This document shows, piece after piece, positions 9,584 to 18,295 of a stretch of 64,000 nucleotides of DNA; within the stretch, counting starts at the first letter, position 1; each line of letters begins with the position of its first letter. The DNA lies in contig CBDCYR010000005.1 in NCBI GenBank assembly GCA_965224275.1, forward strand, positions 434,001 to 498,000, written 5' to 3'. The position numbers were made by a program, and so were the translations under genes. The notes beneath the pieces were generated by a model. That model worked only from the letters and a program-made list of their open reading frames with translations. It searched no databases and had not been told where the DNA came from. Origin of the DNA: CAUZWH01 sp965224275. GTDB lineage: Bacteria > Pseudomonadota > Alphaproteobacteria > SHVV01.

Positions 9584-10515
9584 GAGGCCAACCCGAAACT
9601 AGTTGAGTGATTTCAGTCGGTTGTGGCTTACTCGGTTGTGTCAAAGCAAACGAGGAGGCACAACATGTGAACCGAAATCACTCGCCCGAATTATGAGCGC
9701 CGTGGCGGGCGCTACGCAAGCGACCTGACGGATCGAGAGTGGGCGTTGATCGCGCCGCTCATGCCGCCGCGCAAGAAGATCGGCCGGCCGAGGACGACGG
9801 ACCTGCGCCATGTCATGGATGCGGTCATGTACATGGCCTCGACGGGCTGCCAGTGGGCGATGTTGCCGAACGACTTCCCTCCGCCTTCCACGGTCCAGCG
9901 CTATTTCTACGACTGGCGCTCCAACGGCCTGCTGGAGAGCATCAACCATCACCTGGTCATGGCGGCCCGGGAGCTGGAAGGACGCGAGGCCGGCCCGAGC
10001 GCCGGGGTGATCGACAGCCAGAGCGTGAAAACCACGGAAAGCGGTGGTGTTCGGGGCTATGACGCGGGCAAGAAGATCAAGGGCCGCAAGCGTCACATCG
10101 TCACCGATACACTCGGCCTGCTGGTCGGCCTGATCGTGCACGCAGCCGATATCCAGGACCGCGACGGCGCGCCCGAGGTCCTCAAATCGATCCGTCATCG
10201 CTTCCCCCGGCTGCGTCACCTCTTCGCCGACGCCGCCTACGCGGGACCGAAACTCGAGGGCGCCCTTGAGGTCATCGGCCGCTGGAAGCTCGAGATCATC
10301 AAGCGCTCAGACACCGCCCAGGGCTTCGAGCTCCTGCCCAGACGATGGGTCGTCGAGAGGACCTTCGCCTGGCTCAACCGATGCCGTCGACTGGCCAAGG
10401 ATTGGGAGAAATCAATCGCCTCCGCACAGGCATGGATTCTTGTCGCCAACATCCGACTCCTCACAAGGCGGCTCGCAAGGTACTGTTATCAAACATAGAG
10501 TTTCGAGTCGGACTC
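9584..10515 (+). mobile_element. IS5-family (IS1031-like) insertion sequence, copy 2, defective
   Basis: This 932-bp copy has the same ends as copies 1 and 3 and the target duplication TAA at 9581-9583 and 10516-10518. It interrupts the FAD oxidoreductase gene. It is in inverted orientation to copy 1 (5.5 kb away) and direct orientation to copy 3 (22 kb away). Recombination between copies could invert 4.1-9.6 kb or delete about 23 kb. Confidence 0.93.
9665..10498 (+). pseudogene. IS1031-like transposase with a nonsense codon at position 2
   Basis: The native start reads ATG-TGA-ACC, where copy 3 reads ATG-TGG-ACC, so Trp2 is changed to a stop. The rest of the 277-residue frame is open and nearly identical to copy 3 (one substitution seen, GAGGTC for GAGGAC near 10270). 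An internal start near 9746 would yield only 250 residues. Expression from the normal start is blocked. Confidence 0.88.
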
Positions 10516-10862
10516 TAAGGCATGGCGTATCTTCGCGATGCGCGATTTACAGCATCCAGCCGCGAGGGGCGAACGCCCGGTCAATTTCGACGAAGTAAAA
10601 CGAATAATACGCGGCGTCGACAAACTCGTAAGTATAGATCCTGAAATCCATGAGATGACCCTCAAGATCAGAAATATGCTGGCGGAGCCCAGCGTTCTGC
10701 AAACCCCGGAAATAGTGAGACGCGTATTGGCATTAAGTTAGAGAACGCGGCGGAAAATCTCGGTTTCCACGCCGCTCTATGACACAGGCTCCCTGAATCG
10801 GTTGAGAACCAAAACAACCGCTATGCTACGGTTATGCAAATCAAATAATAAGGGAGGAACCC

Positions 10863-11777
10863 ATGATTATTGATAGTCATGTCCATGTCGTTGGCAACCC
10901 AGCATCCAACGCACCCGACTACATCACGGTAAAACGAGACGCGGTGTTGCTTCGCCGTCGCCACCCCGATGTCTTCGCGGCCCATTGGGACCGATTGGAA
11001 GACATGAGCGACCTCCTGATCGAGGACATGGATGCTTTCGGCATCGACAAGGCCGTCGTCCAGCCGGCGCGCGGCGAGTCGCTGGAGTTGGTTGCTCAAG
11101 CCGTGGCGAAGTATCCAGACCGCCTGGTCGGTTTGTTCATGTCCGGTTACAACGAGTTTTTTGGAAAAAATCCCATCGTTGCGGGCGGTCCGACGCAAAA
11201 GCCTGACCTCAACCAATTTGCCGACAACGTCCGCCATTGGGTCAAGGATCTGGGGCTGAGGGGATTCGGCGAATTCGGCGTCCGCACATTTAGTGAGGAA
11301 TCCGATCCCAGCATGATCGCCCGCGATCTCATGCCGGTGATGGAAATCATTAACGAGTACAAAATTCCGGTCTTGATTCACACCGCGTGGACACAGTTTG
11401 GAACCAAGCTCTATCACGGCATTCCGATGTTCGTTGATGATCTGGCTGAGCAATTTCCCGAGATTCCGTTTGTGCTGACCAAAATGGGGCGCGGTTACAA
11501 CTTCATCTTCGAGATCTGCATCGCTCTGGCGATGAAGCACGATAACGTCTACCTCGACACGGTTCAGTCGCCGCCCGAACACGTGGCGCGGGCCGTCCGC
11601 GAGGTCGGTGCGGAGCGCGTTATGTACGGGACGGACTGGGACCCTACCTGGCGGCCGCTTAGCCTGCCCGAGGGAATCTATGGACGCACCCTGGCTGTCA
11701 TCGAAGACGTCGGACTCACCGACGATCAAAAAGAGCAAGTGCTGGGCAAGACCTCGGCAGCGCTCTACGGGATGTAG
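10863..11777 (+). CDS. Amidohydrolase_2 family protein, paralogue 2
   Basis: TIM-barrel metal-dependent hydrolase or decarboxylase of unknown substrate, 304 residues. The N-terminal DSHVHVVGNP carries the HxH metal pair. The central strand reads VLIHTAWTQFG, keeping the His usually found there. The C-terminus has YGTDWDPTW with the conserved Asp. It is the only one of the three local paralogues to retain the central His. The start is fixed by AAGGGAGGAACCC just before 10863. It is followed after 49 nt by paralogue 3, so these two are co-transcribed. Confidence 0.88.
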   Translation: MIIDSHVHVVGNPASNAPDYITVKRDAVLLRRRHPDVFAAHWDRLEDMSDLLIEDMDAFGIDKAVVQPARGESLELVAQAVAKYPDRLVGLFMSGYNEFFGKNPIVAGGPTQKPDLNQFADNVRHWVKDLGLRGFGEFGVRTFSEESDPSMIARDLMPVMEIINEYKIPVLIHTAWTQFGTKLYHGIPMFVDDLAEQFPEIPFVLTKMGRGYNFIFEICIALAMKHDNVYLDTVQSPPEHVARAVREVGAERVMYGTDWDPTWRPLSLPEGIYGRTLAVIEDVGLTDDQKEQVLGKTSAALYGM

Positions 11778-11826
11778 CGCCGCGGCGTAAGCCGCCTCCA
11801 CGTAGAAAAGTGAGGAGAACGTACCC

Positions 11827-12783
11827 ATGACAAATGATGCACGACGTTCGATCATCGATATTCATTGTCATCCCTTCGGCAATCCGGCCTGCGACCTAAC
11901 CGAGCATATCAAAGTGAAACGCGACGCCGTGTTGTTGAGACGCAAGCAACCGGATCTATTTGCCGAGCAATGGGGGGTTCTGGAAGATATTTCCGATCTA
12001 TTGATCCACGACATGGATGAACGCGGCGTCGAAGTCGCGCTGGTTCAGGCCTCGGTCGGCGAACCCGCCGACAAAGTCGCGGAAGCAGTAAAGAAATATC
12101 CTGAGCGCTTCATCGGTCTGTGCAGTACTGGTCACTACGACTTTTATCCTGGCACTCACCCGGTTCTGGAGAAGCCCGACTACGTCAAACTGACCGAAGA
12201 CATTCGTTACCAGGTCGAGGAACTTGGATTTCGCGGGCTCGGAGAGGTCGCCGTGCGTTTATTCAGCAACGAATCGGCGCCGGACCGGATCGCCAAGGAC
12301 ATGATCCCCCTGATGGAAATCCTCAATCAGCATAAGATTCCGGTGATGCTGCTAACCGCGTGGACTCAATTCGGGACGCCGCTCTACCATGGTCTCCCGC
12401 TTTATATGGACGATCTAGCCGAAAGCTTTCCCGACGTACCTATCGTCGTCATGAAGATGGGGCGGGGTTACGATTCCTTCTTCGAGATGGCGCTGGCACT
12501 CGCCACCAAGCACGACAATATTTATCTCGAGACCGCGCAAGCGCCTATGGCACACATTGAGCGCGCTGTACGCGAGGTCGGCGCCAGCCGGGTTGTCTTC
12601 GGCACCGATTGGTGCAGCACCTGGCGTCAGTTGGCTGCCCCAAATAACATGTTGGGGCTTGGGGTAGACGCTTTGGAGAAGGCGGATATCAGTGACGAGG
12701 ACCGCGACTGGATTCTCGGCAAGACGGCAGCGGAACTCTATAAAATCGATCTGTCCAAAATGGGTAGAAACGCCGTATCTTGA
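11827..12783 (+). CDS. Amidohydrolase_2 family protein, paralogue 3
   Basis: The 318-residue product is homologous to paralogues 1 and 2 from end to end. It keeps DIHCHPFGNP (HxH) and FGTDWCSTW, but the strand-5 His position reads VMLLTAWTQFG. Its own ribosome site GAGGAGAACG precedes the ATG at 11827. In all three paralogues the segment where related enzymes usually have a metal or catalytic His (HLGGG-like) reads KMGRGY. The three may therefore be a distinct subfamily with an altered active site; the function is unknown. Confidence 0.86.
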   Translation: MTNDARRSIIDIHCHPFGNPACDLTEHIKVKRDAVLLRRKQPDLFAEQWGVLEDISDLLIHDMDERGVEVALVQASVGEPADKVAEAVKKYPERFIGLCSTGHYDFYPGTHPVLEKPDYVKLTEDIRYQVEELGFRGLGEVAVRLFSNESAPDRIAKDMIPLMEILNQHKIPVMLLTAWTQFGTPLYHGLPLYMDDLAESFPDVPIVVMKMGRGYDSFFEMALALATKHDNIYLETAQAPMAHIERAVREVGASRVVFGTDWCSTWRQLAAPNNMLGLGVDALEKADISDEDRDWILGKTAAELYKIDLSKMGRNAVS

Positions 12784-13177
12784 GGTCAGAGTTGGCGTGA
12801 AGAAGAGCTCCATGAGTTGGCGTGGGAATTCATGAGTCCCTCGAGATACGCGAAGCCGCGAAAAAGGCCCATCCGACGCACCAGGCGGACTACGAAAATC
12901 TGACGCGGCAGTAAGCCGCCATGCTGATGTCTGTGCCTTCGTGGGTGTCGCTGCTGGATGGATACGGTAAAGGCGAAGAAAGCGTCGGCAGGGCGGGCTG
13001 CGCCGATAGAACTTGGGGAAACCGGGTAAGACCACAATTCCGGCCTAATCGGGTGCTCATCCAATACGTCCGAACACCGCTCGCTTCGAGACGTAGTCCG
13101 TCAGAAAGTGGACATCGCCAGCCGGCGGGTAACGATCTGATACCAACCCATAACCCCGGTACTCGCAATCCTCGTCT
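12784..13177. other. Intergenic region between convergent amidohydrolase and TRAP genes
   Basis: No gene of normal size is supported in these 394 bp. A short plus-strand frame ending near 12914 reads like a protein C-terminus (ESLEIREAAKKAHP...) but has only about 30 codons and an upstream stop; it could be a gene remnant. No hairpin with a T-tract was seen between the two convergent transcription units. Confidence 0.45.
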
Positions 13178-14455
13178 CTAAGGTCCGATCAGTCGGGTCA
13201 GCACCAGCGAGACGTCGGGCACGTATGTCACGATCCCGAGCGCGATGATGTTGATGATGATGAACGGCATCACGCCGCGGTAGATCGCTGCCAGCGGCGC
13301 CCGCAGCACCGACTGCACAACGAATATATTGAGCCCGAACGGCGGCGTGAACATGCCGATCTCAAGATTCATCACCATGATGATTCCGAAATGGATGAGA
13401 TCGACGTCGGCGGCCTGCACGATCGGTATCAGCAGCGGCGTGAGGATGATGATCGCCGAGGTCGGATCGAGCAGGCAGCCGACCACCAACAGCAACAGGT
13501 TGATGACCATCAGCACCGCCCACGGCTGTGCGCCGATGTCTTGAATAAAGGCGACGATCGCCTGCGGCACGCCACTGATCGTCAGCAGCCACGAATAGAG
13601 CCCGGCTGCGGCGATAATGATAAAGATCTGGGCGCAGACATAAGCCGTGCGTACCGCCGCTTCCCAAAGCCCGCGCAGATCGAGATCGCGGTAGGCAAAC
13701 ATCGTAACGACAATCGCGTAGATGCTGGCGACCGCACCTGCTTCGGTGGGGTCGAAGATGCCCGAGTAAATACCGCCCAGGATGATCAACGGTGTCGCCA
13801 GCGCGAGAACCCCGCGACGGCTGGCGCCTATGAAATTGGCCAGGCTGAACGATTGGGTTTCACCAAGATTGTTGATCCGCGCGTAGACATAGATGTAGAG
13901 GGCCATCAGGGTCGCCAGCATGATGCCGGGGATGAATCCGGCGATGAACAGTTTCACCACCGATACCTCGGCCGAGCCGCCATACAGAATCATGGCAATC
14001 GAGGGCGGGATAATCACGGCAATCGCGCCAGAAGATGCCAGCACGCCGGACGAAAAGCTTTCGCTATAGCCGTTGTTGAGTAGCGGCTTGTACAACACCT
14101 GGCCCACCGCGGCGGTCGTCGCCGCGCCCGACCCGGACATCGCACCGAAGAACGCGCAACTGCCGACCGCCGTAATCGGCAGGCTGCCGCGCATTCCACC
14201 CGACAGCGATAGAACCCACGTCACGATTCGATTTGAAAGACCGCCCCGGCTCATCAATTCGCCGGCAAAGATGAAAAATGGCGCCGCAAGGAACGACAGC
14301 TTGTCGACGCTGCCAAACATTTTGAGGTGCGCGATGGTGAGCGGCACGTCCATGAAAAGGAACAGCACGACCGCCGATGTCGTCATTAAAATGATGAAGA
14401 CTGGGAAACCCAGCACCAGTAAGCCGATCGGCAGCAACACCATGACCCACGCCAT
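13178..14455 (-). CDS. dctM: TRAP transporter large permease (DctM family), system 2
   Basis: 425-residue large permease with about 12 hydrophobic segments, opening MAWVMVLLPIGLLVLG. It contains the characteristic FFGAMSGSGAATTAAVG segment (residues 95-111) and VIIPPSIAMILYGG. It is 88 nt downstream of dctQ on the same strand. The two permease genes are transcribed away from their presumed binding-protein gene at 15254, an uncommon split arrangement. The substrate is not predictable. Confidence 0.9.
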   Translation of the reverse strand: MAWVMVLLPIGLLVLGFPVFIILMTTSAVVLFLFMDVPLTIAHLKMFGSVDKLSFLAAPFFIFAGELMSRGGLSNRIVTWVLSLSGGMRGSLPITAVGSCAFFGAMSGSGAATTAAVGQVLYKPLLNNGYSESFSSGVLASSGAIAVIIPPSIAMILYGGSAEVSVVKLFIAGFIPGIMLATLMALYIYVYARINNLGETQSFSLANFIGASRRGVLALATPLIILGGIYSGIFDPTEAGAVASIYAIVVTMFAYRDLDLRGLWEAAVRTAYVCAQIFIIIAAAGLYSWLLTISGVPQAIVAFIQDIGAQPWAVLMVINLLLLVVGCLLDPTSAIIILTPLLIPIVQAADVDLIHFGIIMVMNLEIGMFTPPFGLNIFVVQSVLRAPLAAIYRGVMPFIIINIIALGIVTYVPDVSLVLTRLIGP

Positions 14456-14543
14456 GTTTCGCGCGCCTACGCGTTGTCGCGTGAACGTGCCACGCGACGA
14501 GATTGCGTCAAGGTTGTATCGACGTACGGGTCAGCCATAAAAC

Positions 14544-15113
14544 CTAAATACCGAGGTCTAATTTCTTGCCCGGCGAATCTTCCAGAAGCTCCTCGCGCAC
14601 GTTCCCGAGCTCGCCTCTGATGTGGGCGCGAAACCGCGCGATGACAGCCACCATCATGAAGAAAAATCCGATCAACACCATCGAGTGGGGGATCACCATC
14701 GGGACCTCCGCGGCCACGCTGCGCTTACCGAACTCGACCTGCAGGACGGTCACCTCGAGTGATTGAATGACGATGAAGACGCAGATTGCCAAGAACAGCA
14801 TCGTTGAGAGGAAATTGACGAATTCCTTCCACGGGCTCTTCAGCATCTGCGACAGGATATCCATCTTGAGATGATTGCCATCCCAGGTGACGAGAATCGC
14901 CGCGATGTAGATGAACGAAATCATCACATAGGTGAGAATTTCCTCGGCCCAGTAAAACGGCGCTAGGAAGATGTAGCGGGCGATAACGTTGGCGCCGGTG
15001 ACGGCGACGATCGAAAGAACCAATGTCCCGGCGATGAAACGCGGAACCGCGAAGATCACGCGCTCGATGCGCTGATTTCGTGCCCGCCTGTCCCCGCCTG
15101 GCGCTTCGCTCAT
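14544..15113 (-). CDS. dctQ: TRAP transporter small permease (DctQ family), system 2
   Basis: 189-residue protein with four membrane segments (about residues 20-42, 55-80, 95-120 and 135-160) and the DctQ pattern YWAEEILTYVMISFIYIAA. A charged C-terminal tail is cytoplasmic by analogy. It starts 140 bp from the divergent dctP gene, so both probably share a regulatory region at 15114-15253. Confidence 0.87.
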   Translation of the reverse strand: MSEAPGGDRRARNQRIERVIFAVPRFIAGTLVLSIVAVTGANVIARYIFLAPFYWAEEILTYVMISFIYIAAILVTWDGNHLKMDILSQMLKSPWKEFVNFLSTMLFLAICVFIVIQSLEVTVLQVEFGKRSVAAEVPMVIPHSMVLIGFFFMMVAVIARFRAHIRGELGNVREELLEDSPGKKLDLGI

Positions 15114-15253
15114 GCCGCGTCACCTCCCGCTCACACTCGCTGAAACCCGCAGAAACAAAGGGCTATCGAGCGTCGTTACCTTTACACTATCGAGATCGTT
15201 GGCTAAGCTCAACCGAGCGACCACGATCAAGAAATCCTAGGGAGGGAATTTAA

Positions 15254-16321
15254 ATGTCGTTAGCTGTATCCAGGATATTTGCGCGCTTTGCGCAGGCACT
15301 CGCGCTTGCGAGTCTCGCCGCGTTGATTGCGATACCAACCCAGCCGGCAGCCGCTGCCGACTTCACTATCAAGGTCGCGATTTTCCCGACCGACGAGATC
15401 CATCATGAATGGGGCCGCTCATTCGAAGAGCGCCTAGAGAAAGCAACCAACGGCCGGATCGATGTCAAGCTGTTCCCCGGCCATTCGCTCGGCGGCATTG
15501 CCGAGATGGTCGATGGCGTTCAGGTTGGCACCATCGAGATCAGCATGCTGCCCCCCGGTTTCTTTAAGGGCGTCGACCCGCGCTATCAGGTCACCGACGT
15601 CCCCGGTCTGTTCGATGACATCGCGCACATTTCTCGCGCGCTGAGTTGTGACGAATTCCGTGCCCCCTTCATGAGCATGGCCGAAGACAAAGGCATGATC
15701 GGCATCTCGATCTTTGACTATGGGCCCACCGCCTATGCGTCGGTCAAACCGATCCGCAAACTCGCCGATTTCAAGGGCGCCAAGATGCGCGTGTTGGCGA
15801 CCGACGTTGAGCGCGCCATCATTAAAGAATTCGGCGGCACCGGCATCCCGATGGGCATGGGCAATGTCATTCCGGCCCTGCAGCGCGGGCAGATCGACAG
15901 CGTGCGCAGCACCATCGTCGTTCTCGCGGCGCTGAAAATTTACGACGCCGCCAAATACATCACGCTCGTCGAGGATACCCACATCCCCGACATGGCGATG
16001 ATGAGCAAGAAGTTCTACGACAAGCTGCCGCCCGACCTGCAAAAGGCGGTGATTGATACCGGTCGTGAACTCGAGCGTTACATGGAAGATGTCGTCATCC
16101 GCTACGATCGTCGTGCCGGTAATATTTGGGAGAGCAAGGGCGGCGAAGTGATCCGACTGTCGACGGCGGAACGCGACGAATTCATGCGCCGTACCGCTCC
16201 AATTGGCGACAAGGTCATGGGTGGCGATGCGAAACTCGCCCCGATGTACAACAAGCTGAAGGCATGCGCCGAGCGCACTCGCCTCACCGCGCACGAGCGC
16301 AAAAAAGGCTCAGGTCTCTAA
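15254..16321 (+). CDS. dctP: TRAP transporter substrate-binding protein (DctP family), system 2
   Basis: The 355-residue periplasmic binding protein has a long signal peptide (hydrophobic core at residues 13-30, likely cleavage after AAAA near residue 34), then KVAIFPTDEIHHEWG. The segment KGAKMRVLATDVERAIIKEFGG followed by ALQRGQIDS matches the DctP ligand-binding region. The ATG at 15254 follows AGGGAGGGAATTTAA. A strong terminator is 21 nt after the stop, so it is a single-gene transcript divergent from dctQM. Confidence 0.9.
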   Translation: MSLAVSRIFARFAQALALASLAALIAIPTQPAAAADFTIKVAIFPTDEIHHEWGRSFEERLEKATNGRIDVKLFPGHSLGGIAEMVDGVQVGTIEISMLPPGFFKGVDPRYQVTDVPGLFDDIAHISRALSCDEFRAPFMSMAEDKGMIGISIFDYGPTAYASVKPIRKLADFKGAKMRVLATDVERAIIKEFGGTGIPMGMGNVIPALQRGQIDSVRSTIVVLAALKIYDAAKYITLVEDTHIPDMAMMSKKFYDKLPPDLQKAVIDTGRELERYMEDVVIRYDRRAGNIWESKGGEVIRLSTAERDEFMRRTAPIGDKVMGGDAKLAPMYNKLKACAERTRLTAHERKKGSGL

Positions 16322-16342
16322 GACCAGGCGTCTCGAAAATCA

Positions 16343-16371
16343 GGGCCGGCTTAACCGCCGGCCCTTTTTTT
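16343..16371 (+). terminator. Rho-independent terminator after dctP (system 2)
   Basis: A perfect 8-bp stem GGGCCGGC/GCCGGCCC with loop TTAACC is followed by seven T residues. It separates dctP from the MetE-like gene, which therefore has its own promoter between 16372 and 16436. Confidence 0.92.
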
Positions 16372-16436
16372 GCGCCTTGCCGGGGTGTTTTTGAGCCCCT
16401 ACGATCACGTGCGTACTGTTTAGGAGGGAGAAAAAT

Positions 16437-17594
16437 ATGTTCCCAGTCACGCAAGTTGGCAGCTGGCCGCGATCGGAGAGCCTTCTCGCCGCCCTGAGCG
16501 ATCTCCAGCAAGGACGCATGTCGCGAGCGGAGTTCGACCGTGTCGCAGACGCTGAGGTGCGCCGCGCCGTTGAATTGCAGGTCGAAGCCGGCGTCGACAT
16601 CATCGTCGACGGCGAGCAGCGTCGCGACAACTTCGTCTCCTTCGTCACCGAGAAGTTGGATGGCACGCGCCTGATGTCGTTGACCGATAGCGCCGACAAC
16701 GAAGACGGCTTTAGCGAGGAGTTGGCGGCCGCCGACGTGACCCCCGATTCGATCATGAATGCGGTCTGCGTCGGCAAGCTCGAACGCCGCGAACCGCTCG
16801 CCGTCGACGACTACAAGTTCGTCCGCGAATTGACCGACCGGCCGATCAAGGTGCCGCTTCCCGGACCCTATATTCTGATCCGTTCCATGTGGTCGCCAAA
16901 GTTCTCGCGCGGAGCCTACGCCGAACCGACTGACATGGCCGACGATATCGTCTCCATCCTGCGCGATGAACTCATCGAGTTGCGGGACGCGGGCTGCGAG
17001 TTTGTTCAGTTCGACGAGCCCGTGTTCACCGAGGTCGTCTTCTCCGAGGAAGCCTCTGAAAGCGAATCCTTTAGCCGAACATTCATGTGAGGCAGCTTGG
17101 CAACCCGCCGTGATGCGGGTTCAGAGCTGGATTTCGCAGTCGATATCATTAACCGCGTCGTCGATGGCATCGACGGTATTCGGATTGGCGTCCATGTCTG
17201 TCGCGGTAACTGGAGCAAGAAAGACGAGGTGCATCTGTCGGGCGACTACGCGCCGCTGGTTCCCGCCCTCTCGAAGATGAATGTCCAGCAATTCGTTCTT
17301 GAGTTTGCGACACCGCGAGCCGGCGATTTCGGCGTCGTCGGTGAGGGGCTCAACCAGAGCGAGATCGGTCTTGGCGTGATGATTCCGCGGACCGATGAGA
17401 TCGAAAGCGTCGATGCGATCGTCCGCCAGACCGAAGGCGCACTGCAATACTACAAGCCCGAGCAGATCTACCTCAATCCCGATTGCGGCTTCGGCACGTT
17501 TTCGAGGCGTTGCGTCAGCGACGAGCCCACCGCGGTCGCAAAAATGAAACGCCTGGTCGAGGCAGCGCAAGTCCTACGCGAACGCTACGGCTAG
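16437..17594 (+). CDS. MetE-like cobalamin-independent methionine synthase family protein with an in-frame UGA (candidate selenoprotein)
   Basis: One frame runs from the ATG at 16437 (AGGAGGG site upstream) to the TAG at 17594, 385 residues, interrupted only by TGA at 17088-17090 (codon 218). Both halves belong to the MetE C-terminal-domain family: VGSWPRSESLL and DGEQRRDNF before the UGA; HVCRGNW, EFATPRAGD and NPDCGFGTF after it, which supply the His/Cys, Glu and Cys expected to hold the catalytic zinc. The context TFM-UGA-GSLA falls where, from memory, homologues have Cys after FM. A SECIS-like hairpin follows directly. Either UGA encodes selenocysteine or this is a fresh nonsense mutation. 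Terminating at codon 218 would remove every zinc ligand. The methyl donor or acceptor of these short MetE-like proteins is uncertain. Confidence 0.75.
17091..17125 (+). promoter_or_regulatory. Bacterial-SECIS-like hairpin directly after the in-frame UGA
   Basis: AACCCGC (17102-17108) pairs perfectly with GCGGGTT (17115-17121) around a six-base loop CGTGAT. There are 18 nt between the UGA and the loop, and one of the first two loop bases is G. These values fall in the published bacterial SECIS range (about 16-37 nt, short apical loop, G near its start). AGCT at 17094-17097 could extend the helix with AGCT at 17125-17128 across an internal loop. Whether SelB recognises it is untested, and no sel genes lie in this window. 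Confidence 0.5.
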
Positions 17595-17630
17595 CGTCGC
17601 CGAAGAAGGATCCCTTCCCTAAGCCCCCGC

Positions 17631-17705
17631 CCCTTTGGGGTTCGCGGGGGCGACCGTCGCGCCAGTAGCGCGGCGAAAGCGTGCTCGCGTGGGGTTGGGT
17701 GAGGG
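17631..17705. repeat. Dispersed hairpin repeat, family C, copy 1
   Basis: The sequence after the MetE-like gene, from CCCTTTGGGG to GGGTGAGGGG, is shared with 54342-54424. The core hairpin reads CGCGC-CAGTA-GCGCG here and CGTGCC-AGT-GGCACG there, so the stem is kept although its bases differ. It lies between convergent genes. Confidence 0.75.
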
Positions 17706-17728
17706 GCTCGTTTGTTTTCCCTTCGGGA

Positions 17729-18268
17729 CTACTGCTCAAGCTCGAGAATGTTGTAGGCCAGCCCTTGCTCGGTCCTCCAACTATCGCCAATCGCCGGGTT
17801 GTGCACGATGCCATGACCCTGCACCAAGCGGTTGATGCAGTTAAATCGGGCGGAAACCAGGATCGCGAGGTGAAATTCGGATTCGCTCCAGCCGGCCGCG
17901 AAAACCGCATCGGCATCAGCTTGCGCAAGCTTCGAGGGCGTCGCGGTTAGCTTGCCCACATAACGCAGCAGCGGCTTCATTTTTTCCGCAACCGGCGCGG
18001 CATCGACATCGTCCATCAGAGCCTCGAGCAACCCTGCATCGATGCCAAAATGCTCAGCCGCCATCGTATGATCGTGATAGCAATAACTACACGCGTTGGT
18101 GCCGGACGTGTAGGCGGCGATCAACTCCCGTTCCGCCACGCTTAACGGCCCGGGGCCGCGCATCAGCGCCTCACTGAACTTCCCCCACAATTTGTAGACT
18201 TCCGAAAACGGCGCCTGGATGTCTTTGAGCTGAGATCCTTCTTCTTGCAGCGATGGGAAAAACGACAT
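17729..18268 (-). CDS. Carboxymuconolactone decarboxylase/AhpD-like protein
   Basis: 179-residue AhpD/CMD-fold protein. Residues 58-68 contain CSYCYHDH, the Cys-x2-Cys-x3-His motif of the peroxidase-type (AhpD-like) branch, preceded by VAERELIAAYTSG with the usual acidic residue. This favours a thiol-redox or peroxidase role over decarboxylation. It is the last gene of the long leftward operon, 27 nt after the Mo-hydroxylase small subunit. A role in protecting the flavin and Mo enzymes from peroxide, or in a decarboxylation step, is inference. Confidence 0.8.
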   Translation of the reverse strand: MSFFPSLQEEGSQLKDIQAPFSEVYKLWGKFSEALMRGPGPLSVAERELIAAYTSGTNACSYCYHDHTMAAEHFGIDAGLLEALMDDVDAAPVAEKMKPLLRYVGKLTATPSKLAQADADAVFAAGWSESEFHLAILVSARFNCINRLVQGHGIVHNPAIGDSWRTEQGLAYNILELEQ

Positions 18269-18295
18269 GGATGATCTCCTATTATTAGTGGGCGG

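Larger units (their letters stand above)
8487..10741 (+). pseudogene. FAD-dependent oxidoreductase (monooxygenase-like), interrupted by IS copy 2
   Basis: The N-terminal part (8487-9583) has a Rossmann FAD motif VVIGAGIAGILAAS at residues 6-19, a second nucleotide-contact region GRASKSVRW, and GDVVAHLNPLGGQGMS near residues 311-326 resembling the GD motif of aromatic-ring hydroxylases. The frame continues exactly after one TAA duplication and the IS, from 10519 to a stop at 10741 (KAWRIFAMRDLQHP...), giving 439 residues if the IS is removed. With the insertion present, the product loses its last 73 native residues. Flanking amidohydrolases suggest a common pathway. Confidence 0.85.

Noticed and set aside
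3116..10515. Composite transposon made by IS copies 1 and 2
   Set aside because: Each copy has its own 3-bp target duplication on both sides, so they inserted independently.
16437..17594. Two separate genes for the MetE-like halves
   Set aside because: Both halves are in one frame, neither alone is a complete family domain, and the second has no ribosome site of its own.
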